Assembly: GCA_005877225.1 (NCBI GenBank)
Contig: VBPK01000081.1
Location: 1-6,879 of the forward strand
Origin: Nitrososphaerota archaeon
GTDB lineage: Archaea > Thermoproteota > Nitrososphaeria > Nitrososphaerales > Gagatemarchaeaceae
Length of the DNA stretch: 6,879 bases
Direction of reading: 5' to 3'
Made by a program: the position numbers and the translations under genes. Positions 1 through 4,844 of this stretch are shown in pieces. The first letter of the stretch is position 1; every line of letters starts with the position of its first letter. The notes below the pieces were generated by a model, which saw nothing but the letters and a program-made list of their open reading frames with translations, was not told where the DNA came from and did no database searches.

Positions 1-186
1 GGACCGCTCGGAGGCGCGCTCGACAGGCACGAGCACATCGGGCTGGGGCAGATCGGGAGGGAGGGTTTCAGGGCCTTCCTTCACCACGACTCCGTGACAG
101 ACCTACCCCTCCTCATGGAGACACCCGTCGACGACAGGCGAAGAGACGCTCAGAACCTACAGACGGTCAAGAGGCTGGCTGCCTGA
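1..186 (+). CDS. nfo: Endonuclease IV (AP endonuclease), C-terminal part
   Basis: This is the last 61 codons of a gene that begins before the window; reading from base 1 stays open to a TGA at 184-186. It resembles the C-terminus of endonuclease IV, the zinc-dependent TIM-barrel enzyme that cuts DNA 5' of abasic sites in base excision repair. Fragment residues 8-14 read DRHEHIG, matching the D-x-H metal-ligand signature (VDRHHSLG in the E. coli enzyme). It is followed by G-x-G-x-IG and FRAFL, and then by LLMETP (about residues 40-45), whose Glu corresponds to the final metal ligand. One departure is a Leu where GEG-x-IG is usual (GLGQIG). The last codons run into the 3' end of the convergent transporter gene with a 20-bp overlap. 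Family assignment is from remembered motifs; the N-terminal ligands lie outside the window. Confidence 0.85.
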   Translation, partial: GPLGGALDRHEHIGLGQIGREGFRAFLHHDSVTDLPLLMETPVDDRRRDAQNLQTVKRLAA

Positions 187-1420
187 CCCTTTCATCGGGG
201 AGAAGCCTGACGATCATCGAGAGCGCGAGGGCGATTCCGACGAGGCTCAGTGTTACGGGTGCCTGGTAGCCGAGCGTGTCGAAGAGGAAGCCTCCCAAGA
301 TGGGTGCGGGGAACGCGATGAGTCCTCGAAAGGCCGCCAGCTTGCCGGCTAGGGCTCCCCTCTCCTCCGGGGGCGCCACTGCCATCAGCATCGACTGCTG
401 TGCGGGGACCCACGCGGCTATCGAGACTCCGAAGAGGACAGAGAGAAGAATGAAGTACGAAAGGTCGCTCGAGAGGTTCCAACCCACGAGGAGGAGGACG
501 GAGAGGGACTCGGAGAAGGCGAGAGATTTCTTCGAGCCGAAGCGGAGGAGCATCCTAGTGGCAGGATACTGGGCGGCGACAACGGCGAGGTAGAGCGTCC
601 CGACGACGAGGCCGATCTCAGTCCCCGAGTAGCCGAACCGTCTTACCATCATCCCGTAGATTATGTTCCCCGTTATCCCGAACGAAAACGCATCCATAGC
701 GAAGGTGGCGAAGAATCCGCGAAGCCCCCGGGGCGGCTCAATCAAGCTCCTTAGCGTGAATGTAGGGTCGTCTCGCCGGGCCTCGCCCCTCACTGAGCTC
801 TCCCTCGTCTCCTTCAGCCTCGTAAGGTAGAGCAGGAGGTTCACCGATTCGAGTGCGATCGCGAGAGCGAAGACCAGGTAGTAGCCGATGTCGTCCGCGA
901 TCACTCCCGCGACGAAGGCCATCACGGCTCCCGGTATGGAGTTGAAGAAGAAGACCCAGCTGAAGACGATCCCCATCTTCCTTGGTTCCATCTTTACCGA
1001 TTCCGCCAGGATCGCCTGAGAGGCCGGGCTGCTCAGAAGCGAGAAGCCGAGGAGAAGAAAACCAGGTATGAGGAGGGGCCAGGCGTGCGTGACGGCCGCA
1101 GCCAAGAAAGAGGCCATCGAGGAGATTGAGACGAGGCTCCCGCCGATGATTATCTGTCTCCTCCCGTGAGCGTCCGCCAACCGGCCGGCATAGGGCTGGA
1201 TTATCGCCCCCGAGAATCCGCCGACCCTGTTTCCCAGGGCCTGCATGAACCCGAGCGAAGTCAGTCCCAACCCCAGGCTCAGCGCGAACGGCTGCAGGGC
1301 GGTGTTGAGCATGCTCACGTAGGTGCCCGTCAGGAGGCCGGTCAAGGCGAGCACTCTGACGTTCCCGTGCATGAGGAGGCCACTCGAGTATCTGTAGAGG
1401 GTGCCGATGCCCCTGCTCAT
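167..1420 (-). CDS. Major facilitator superfamily (MFS) exporter
   Basis: A 417-residue polytopic membrane protein, the usual length for a 12-helix MFS carrier, read from an ATG at 1420 to a TGA at 167-169. Hydrophobic helices recur along the chain, starting near residues 22-45. The cytoplasmic loop after helix 2 carries the classic MFS motif A, GRLADAHGRR (residues 79-88). A weaker copy, MLLRFGSKK (290-298), sits at the equivalent place in the second half. A charged central loop (about 202-230) separates the two six-helix halves. Family members exchange small molecules for protons, and the motif A type is common among drug and metabolite exporters; the substrate cannot be read from the sequence. 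No clear Shine-Dalgarno precedes the start, which suggests a short leader from the TATA-like site near 1470. A second ATG 16 codons in is a less likely start. The gene stands alone, convergent with the endonuclease IV gene. Confidence 0.88.
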   Translation of the reverse strand: MSRGIGTLYRYSSGLLMHGNVRVLALTGLLTGTYVSMLNTALQPFALSLGLGLTSLGFMQALGNRVGGFSGAIIQPYAGRLADAHGRRQIIIGGSLVSISSMASFLAAAVTHAWPLLIPGFLLLGFSLLSSPASQAILAESVKMEPRKMGIVFSWVFFFNSIPGAVMAFVAGVIADDIGYYLVFALAIALESVNLLLYLTRLKETRESSVRGEARRDDPTFTLRSLIEPPRGLRGFFATFAMDAFSFGITGNIIYGMMVRRFGYSGTEIGLVVGTLYLAVVAAQYPATRMLLRFGSKKSLAFSESLSVLLLVGWNLSSDLSYFILLSVLFGVSIAAWVPAQQSMLMAVAPPEERGALAGKLAAFRGLIAFPAPILGGFLFDTLGYQAPVTLSLVGIALALSMIVRLLPDERVRQPAS

Positions 1421-1467
1421 CTGTCAATCAACGCCTGACCCAACGCAGGGCTCGCCTCTCCGAATCG

Positions 1468-1475
1468 CGTTTATC
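1468..1475 (-). promoter_or_regulatory. Candidate TATA box for the MFS gene
   Basis: Read on the minus strand, GATAAACG sits in otherwise G+C-rich DNA about 50 bases ahead of the MFS start. An archaeal start site about 25 bases downstream would give a leader of roughly 25-30 bases. The match to the TATA consensus is weak. Confidence 0.3.
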
Positions 1476-1542
1476 ACGGTTCGGGGTTTTTTGGCCGCAT
1501 CGCGAAACGGCTCGAAGGGGTCCACACCGGCGGGAAGAACGG

Positions 1543-1550
1543 AGTAATAC
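1543..1550 (+). promoter_or_regulatory. Candidate TATA box for tRNA-Lys
   Basis: AGTAATAC is the only AT-rich patch shortly before the tRNA. It is centred about 27 bases upstream of the mature 5' end, the normal archaeal TATA distance, so transcription could start at or very near the tRNA. The match is weak. Confidence 0.28.
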
Positions 1551-1573
1551 CGCAGTCTGGTGAGGGGACAGGC

Positions 1574-1661
1574 GGGTCGGTAGCTCAGCCAGGAAGAGCA
1601 TCGGGCTTTTAACCCGAGGGTCAGGTTTTCCCCCAGGCGGGTTCAATTCCCGTCCGACCCG
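1574..1661 (+). tRNA. tRNA-Lys (anticodon TTT), with an unusually long variable region
   Basis: The cloverleaf folds well. The acceptor stem is GGGTCGG (1574-1580) with CCGACCC (1654-1660). The D stem is GCTC/GAGC with a 9-base loop. The anticodon stem is TCGGG (1601-1605)/CCCGA (1613-1617) around loop CTTTTAA, with anticodon TTT at 1608-1610. The T stem is GCGGG (1637-1641)/CCCGT (1649-1653) around TTCAATT, and the discriminator is G1661. CCA is not encoded. Between the anticodon stem and T stem lie 19 bases (1618-1636) instead of the usual 5. Removing 14 bases (about 1623-1636) leaves a normal GGGTC variable loop, so a small intron at a non-canonical position is one reading. The alternative is a long hairpin arm: GGG, a TCA bulge, GG, loop TTTT, CC, CCC. 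The three bases on each side (GGC/GCC) extend the acceptor helix to 10 bp in the precursor. Confidence 0.9.
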
Positions 1662-1690
1662 CCTTAAATTCACAGCTAGAATTGGTTTAC

Positions 1691-1699
1691 GCTTAAATA
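1691..1699 (+). promoter_or_regulatory. TATA box for the secreted-protein gene
   Basis: GCTTAAATA, followed by A and ATTC, is a good archaeal TATA box in a local AT-rich patch just after the tRNA. Transcription about 25 bases downstream would begin near 1720 and give a leader of about 75 bases before the GTG start. The same 9-mer appears on the minus strand ahead of the helicase gene. Confidence 0.55.
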
Positions 1700-1740
1700 A
1701 TTCACGCACATCTAAGGGTCGATGACCAAGAGGTACAAGG

Positions 1741-1797
1741 ATCGGACACTTGCTCCGATGTGCACATAGGTATCGCGTGTCGGGGGAGTAGCAAGTG
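1741..1797 (+). promoter_or_regulatory. Leader hairpin whose loop is complementary to the GTG start region
   Basis: ATCGGA (1741-1746) and TCCGAT (1754-1759) form a perfect 6-bp stem around the 7-base loop CACTTGC (1747-1753). That loop is the exact reverse complement of GCAAGTG (1791-1797), which contains the GTG start codon of the next gene. The ribosome-binding sequence GGGGGAG (1782-1788) lies immediately before it. The arrangement could form a pseudoknot that hides the start codon. The base matches are seen directly; a regulatory function is inferred. A 16-codon ORF (ATG 1722 to TAG 1767-1769) spans the hairpin and could be a leader peptide. Confidence 0.35.
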
Positions 1798-2757
1798 AGT
1801 TCTACGATAGACCGGGTGTTTGTGTGTGTTGTTTTGGTGACCATGGTTGCGGCGATTGCTGTCCCCCCTGTATCCGCGTCGCTTGGCGGAAGCAAGATCA
1901 ACGGCTACGTTCGGGACAATTCGAGCAACCCGATTAGCTTGGCCACGGTCCGAATGTATACTCAGGATGGGCGAACGTTGTTGCAGACCACAACCACGGA
2001 CTCCCGTGGCTGGTACCAGTTTGATTGGGGCAGTACCGGCATCTTCCTCATCTGGGCTGGGAAAGCCGCTTATTGGGAGGAGAAGCAGTACACGACAATT
2101 CCGGGGAGTGGTGGCACAGCCCGTGGTGACTTCAAGCTCCCATCGGAGGACTGTACCAAGGGTGCCAACCTCGGACTCATGTTCGCAACGTGGACCTCTG
2201 GTCAGTCTAGTGTGGATTACAGTTATAGCTTCACTCTTAACGCCGAAACCCTGGTCGATGGCTACTCAATCCCGTCCGGCAAGACGTTTGCCGTGATGAA
2301 CGGAGTCACCACTTCACACACCGCGACGAACGTTAGAAGCCAAATCTGGCAGCGACTCGTCTGCACCCACGGCATTTTCTGGAAGACCGATCCTTCTAAC
2401 CCATCCGTCTTCGTGAACTCTGCGACGAATTATTACAACACGATCAGTACGAAAGTCGACTACATGGGTCCGCCATCAAGCGGCGGTACGATTTGGACCG
2501 TTAATCCGAGCGAGAGTCACACCCTCTCCTATACTTCAGGATACAAGTTCGGCCTACGCACCGAGTTAGGGGTAGACGTTTCGGCGAGCATCGAGGGAGT
2601 CGGATTCGGAACGAAGCTGGCCAGCTTCGTCTACGATCAGCAAATCACCGGATCGAGGACCATGTCAATCACGGTCACCAACACGGACACAGTCACGCAT
2701 ACCTACATGTGGTACTTCGAGGGCCAGAACATTGTTCACTTCTGGCAGCTCAGCTGA
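1795..2757 (+). CDS. Secreted beta-rich protein with carboxypeptidase-regulatory-like domain
   Basis: A 320-residue protein starting at GTG, chosen because GGGGGAG ends 6 bases upstream. Residues 8-28 form a hydrophobic signal peptide ending in PPVSA, with likely cleavage after Ala28, so the protein is exported. Residues about 35-115 (INGYVRDNSSNPISLATVRM, then TDSRGWYQFDW) match the pattern of carboxypeptidase-regulatory or Cna-B-like beta-sandwich domains, which typically mediate adhesion or act as spacers in surface proteins. The remaining about 200 residues are rich in Ser, Thr, Gly, Tyr and Trp. They include alternating beta-strand segments near the end (about 240-308) and three Trp/Tyr clusters, but no catalytic motif I recognise. 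No transmembrane anchor or sorting motif is visible at the C-terminus, so it is probably released or bound non-covalently. A perfect 12-base palindrome (2748-2759) overlaps the stop codon. The function is unknown; an adhesin or toxin-like role is only speculation. Confidence 0.78.
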   Translation: MSSTIDRVFVCVVLVTMVAAIAVPPVSASLGGSKINGYVRDNSSNPISLATVRMYTQDGRTLLQTTTTDSRGWYQFDWGSTGIFLIWAGKAAYWEEKQYTTIPGSGGTARGDFKLPSEDCTKGANLGLMFATWTSGQSSVDYSYSFTLNAETLVDGYSIPSGKTFAVMNGVTTSHTATNVRSQIWQRLVCTHGIFWKTDPSNPSVFVNSATNYYNTISTKVDYMGPPSSGGTIWTVNPSESHTLSYTSGYKFGLRTELGVDVSASIEGVGFGTKLASFVYDQQITGSRTMSITVTNTDTVTHTYMWYFEGQNIVHFWQLS

Positions 2758-3056
2758 GCGGCGGCCCACCACCGTATTCTCTTGCCTCGCCTACGAATGC
2801 TTCGTCCTGCTCGACACCGTCTGCGACTCGTACGAGAGAAGAGAGTCTGGAGACCCGCCGACCATCTCAAGGTTTATGCGGGAGGTTCCGCAGTTTAGAG
2901 ACCTAGGTATGCAGAAGTAGCAGAAAAGACGCGATACGGGATCAATTCTAGCTGTATTTTCAGTGCGGAAACCGTCAGACCCGCAAACGGCTCCACACAC
3001 CCGAAACGGAATGGAATGACCCACCCTTCAAATCTACTTTTTTCGGAGGCCGATGC
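2758..3056 (+). other. Gene-free interval after the secreted-protein gene
   Basis: No convincing gene is visible on either strand. Short open frames here lack ribosome-binding sites and recognisable composition. One hairpin stands out: TGCGG (2877-2881)/CCGCA (2888-2892) with a 6-base loop. A run of six or more T at 3038-3043 could stop transcription of the upstream gene, as archaeal RNA polymerase terminates on T-runs. It is followed at once by GGAGG (3045-3049), the ribosome-binding site of the next ORF. Confidence 0.5.
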
Positions 3057-3317
3057 TTGGAATCCGTCCAGCGCCTGAGCCTCTTCTGTCGGGGCGCAGG
3101 TACGCGATTCTGCATAATCCTACTCTCCCTCGCGATCCTAATCACCAGCGCCGTCATGCTGAAGGGGAGCTTCGGGAAGGTCGCTGGATACCTTGGTCTG
3201 GTTGCGGGCGTGTTGGGAATCCTAGGCGGACTCGCTGGATTCATCCCGCTTATCATCTTCCGGCCTGCGTGGTTTGTTGCAGCGGATGTCAAGCTGTACA
3301 GGTTAGGGCGGCCGTAG
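3057..3317 (+). CDS. Small membrane protein, probable C-terminal remnant of a DUF4386-like protein
   Basis: An 86-residue ORF starting at TTG, chosen because GGAGG (3045-3049) lies 7 bases upstream. An overlapping ATG at 3053 in another frame is too close to that site and gives a non-hydrophobic protein. Residues about 17-36 and 42-70 are membrane segments, with Gly-rich text such as GYLGLVAGVLGILGG, then a Trp-containing stretch, and the chain ends in LYRLGRP. From memory this matches the last third of DUF4386-type integral membrane proteins, which are about 200-230 residues long, so the N-terminal helices are missing. The frame stays open upstream to about 2952, but that stretch is hydrophilic and does not restore them. 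It is either a decayed remnant given a chance start or a genuine two-helix protein. The family's role is not known to me. Confidence 0.5.
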   Translation: MESVQRLSLFCRGAGTRFCIILLSLAILITSAVMLKGSFGKVAGYLGLVAGVLGILGGLAGFIPLIIFRPAWFVAADVKLYRLGRP

Positions 3318-3450
3318 GAATTCGTGGTCTCACGCTGCCGAGGTACTCTTAGAAGACTCCGAACTCCGTCAGTTGATGGATTTGGGAGATGCTACTTCCG
3401 GCTTCGCGCGATGAGGGCTGTTCCCGAGGGATGGGGAGCACGGATGTCGA

Positions 3451-3503
3451 GCCTCCGCTGTTTTCACCCTTTCTGGCGGAGGCGAATTAAGGGTCCGGCC
3501 TCC
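3451..3503 (+). other. Inverted repeat with two competing 3' partners
   Basis: GCCTCCGC (3451-3458) and GCGGAGGC (3476-3483) form a perfect 8-bp G+C-rich stem with a 17-base loop. The 3' arm can instead pair, through GGAGGC (3478-3483), with a second GCCTCC at 3498-3503, giving a mutually exclusive 6-bp hairpin. Such switching pairs occur in attenuators and structured RNAs. There is no clear T-run after either hairpin and no known riboswitch core that I recognise. Confidence 0.35.
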
Positions 3504-3660
3504 CCAGGGCACGAATGATTCTTCGGCTAACGACTGATTGCGACTCAGATGGTTCTTGTCTGGTCTTCAAATTCCAGGCACGACACCCCGAGAAAGCCCC
3601 GGACCGCTGAATGATGAAGGCAACCTTCAGAATTCATAACACAGAACCAACTTCCACACC

Positions 3661-3670
3661 ACTAATAAGT
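3661..3670 (+). promoter_or_regulatory. Candidate TATA box for the GH114 gene
   Basis: ACTAATAAGT lies in the AT-rich patch about 40 bases before the chosen ATG at 3707. A start site about 25 bases downstream would leave a leader of 15-20 bases. The consensus match is moderate. Confidence 0.35.
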
Positions 3671-3706
3671 AGAATCGGAGATTACTCTTTTCGAGTGGTG
3701 TTAGGA

Positions 3707-4648
3707 ATGTCGAAGCGAAGATTCATTCTCATTCCGGTTCTACTCCTAACTTCCTCGGCCGCAATCGGCGTCTTGTGGGTCAACCATGACTTTCCCACAA
3801 TCACGCGACAGTCTACGGTCGAGACCTCCTCGAGCGCGACCTCATCCTCGAGGCAGACAACCCACACAAGAACTACGACCACCGCGACCTCCAGTGCGTC
3901 CACCAGCGCCACAACGACCGGCACGGCTTCTAACAGTACTTCCCTCTGGCATCCAGCGCTCATCACTAGCTGGCAGTGGCAACTCAGTTCCACGCCGATA
4001 GACCTGTCGATTCACGTCCAGGTGTATGATATCGATGCCTTCGACAACGACGCATCTCAAGTCGCCGCGATACACGCGACGGGAGCCAAGGCCGTCTGTT
4101 ACATAAGCGGCGGGACCCTCGAGAATTGGAGACCAGACGCCAACAGCTTCCCCTCCTCCGTCGCGGGAAGTGCGGTTTCTGGCTGGGCAGGCGAGAAATG
4201 GCTCGACATCAGACAGATTTCAATTCTCGGCCCGATAATGGAGGCGAGAATGGACATCTGCGTGACGAAGGGATTCGACGGGATCGAGGCGGACAACGTC
4301 GATGGATACACGAACCCCACGGGTTTCCCCCTGACCTACCAGGATCAGCTCAACTACAACATCTTCCTAGCCAACGCGGCCCACGCGTGTGGGCTCTCAA
4401 TCGGGTTGAAGAATGACGTCGACCAGGTCAAAGACTTGGTCTCCTACTTTGACTGGGCGCTCAACGAGGAATGCTTCAAATTCAACGAGTGCGACACGCT
4501 CCTCCCCTTCATCAATGCGGGGAAGCCTGTCTTCCAGACTGAGTACGACACAAGTCAGTACTGTGCCCAGGCCAATTCGATGAACTTTAACTCAATCGTG
4601 AAGCATTTGTCACTGGACGCCTGGCGTCAACCTTGTCGTGGAACCTGA
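3707..4648 (+). CDS. Secreted or anchored GH114-type glycoside hydrolase (endo-alpha-1,4-polygalactosaminidase family)
   Basis: A 313-residue protein read from ATG 3707. This start was chosen over ATG 3611 because it places a classic export sequence at the N-terminus: MSKRR followed by a hydrophobic segment (residues 6-25). Residues about 31-80 are almost entirely Ser and Thr, a probable glycosylated stalk. The catalytic TIM-barrel-like domain follows (81-310). It carries the family hallmarks: WQWQL (90-94), VQVYDID (104-110), KAVCYISGGTLENWRPD (128-144), KWLDIR (164-169), GFDGIEADNVDGY (189-201) with its acidic residues, GLKND (233-237), FDWALNEEC (248-256), KPVFQTEY (273-280) and a terminal LDAWRQPC (303-310). 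Characterised members cleave galactosaminogalactan-like or polygalactosamine chains; the substrate here is unknown. Seven Cys in the exported domain suggest disulfides. The gene appears to be monocistronic. Family call is fairly sure, activity inferred. Confidence 0.88.
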   Translation: MSKRRFILIPVLLLTSSAAIGVLWVNHDFPTITRQSTVETSSSATSSSRQTTHTRTTTTATSSASTSATTTGTASNSTSLWHPALITSWQWQLSSTPIDLSIHVQVYDIDAFDNDASQVAAIHATGAKAVCYISGGTLENWRPDANSFPSSVAGSAVSGWAGEKWLDIRQISILGPIMEARMDICVTKGFDGIEADNVDGYTNPTGFPLTYQDQLNYNIFLANAAHACGLSIGLKNDVDQVKDLVSYFDWALNEECFKFNECDTLLPFINAGKPVFQTEYDTSQYCAQANSMNFNSIVKHLSLDAWRQPCRGT

Positions 4649-4761
4649 CCCGATAAGCGCGTCAACTTCTTGAACTGGAGTATCGCCAATCGATGCTCGG
4701 ACCCTTTCTCCGGCCAACCCGCTGTCTCATCTTCATAGTCTCACATACCCGTGACGAGGGG

Positions 4762-4776
4762 CTCAGAGCCTCTGAG
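4762..4776. repeat. Hairpin after the GH114 gene
   Basis: CTCAGA (4762-4767) and TCTGAG (4771-4776) form a perfect 6-bp stem with a 3-base loop, about 110 bases beyond the GH114 stop. It may mark the 3' end of that transcript, but no T-run follows. Confidence 0.35.
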
Positions 4777-4805
4777 GGAATGAAATTCTCGGTAGAGACA
4801 TAATG

Positions 4806-4832
4806 GGCGGGTCGGATTAAGGATGCCGACCC
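4806..4832. repeat. Hairpin with the same arms as the tRNA-Lys acceptor stem
   Basis: GGGTCGG (4809-4815) and CCGACCC (4826-4832) form a perfect 7-bp stem around a 10-base loop. Both arms are identical to the tRNA-Lys acceptor arms. With the preceding GGC, the 10-mer GGCGGGTCGG exactly repeats 1571-1580. It lies between the convergent GH114 and helicase genes, just past the helicase stop, so it could be a transcript-end hairpin or a relic of a tRNA-linked insertion. No remainder of the tRNA is present. The interval 4649-4844 otherwise holds no gene. Confidence 0.45.
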
Positions 4833-4844
4833 AGGCAGTTGAGT

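Larger units (their letters stand above)
3318..3706 (+). other. Long gene-poor interval before the GH114 gene
   Basis: I see no supportable gene on either strand; the open frames are short, Arg- or Ser-rich, and without start signals. The interval contains the strong inverted repeat at 3451-3483 and a small hairpin TGAAGG-CAA-CCTTCA (3615-3629). An AT-rich patch (about 3630-3700) probably holds the promoter of the next gene. An in-frame upstream extension of that gene (ATG 3611) crosses the small hairpin and has no ribosome-binding site. Confidence 0.5.

Noticed and set aside
738..1427. Long minus-strand open frame of 229 codons inside the MFS gene
   Set aside because: It is a shifted-frame shadow of the MFS gene on the same strand, rich in Arg/His/Pro, without membrane pattern or motifs.
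1428..1901. Minus-strand open frame of 157 codons covering the tRNA
   Set aside because: It runs antisense through the tRNA and the signal-peptide region of a better-supported gene, with no recognisable domain.
2748..2759. Perfect 12-base palindrome GCTCAGCTGAGC overlapping the stop codon of the secreted-protein gene
   Set aside because: It has no loop, so it cannot form a useful RNA hairpin, and no T-run follows. A single copy gives no support for an operator.
2975..3292. Minus-strand frame of 105 codons opposite the DUF4386-like fragment
   Set aside because: It is basic and Pro-rich, as expected for the complement of a hydrophobic ORF, and has no start signals.
3324..3518. 64-codon plus-strand frame in the gene-poor interval
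   Set aside because: It is Arg-rich with no ribosome-binding site, and it overlaps the strong inverted repeat; more likely non-coding.
3610..3632. ATGATGA resembling a C box of a C/D box guide RNA
   Set aside because: No matching D (CTGA) and D'/C' boxes lie at the right distances downstream, so a guide RNA cannot be supported.
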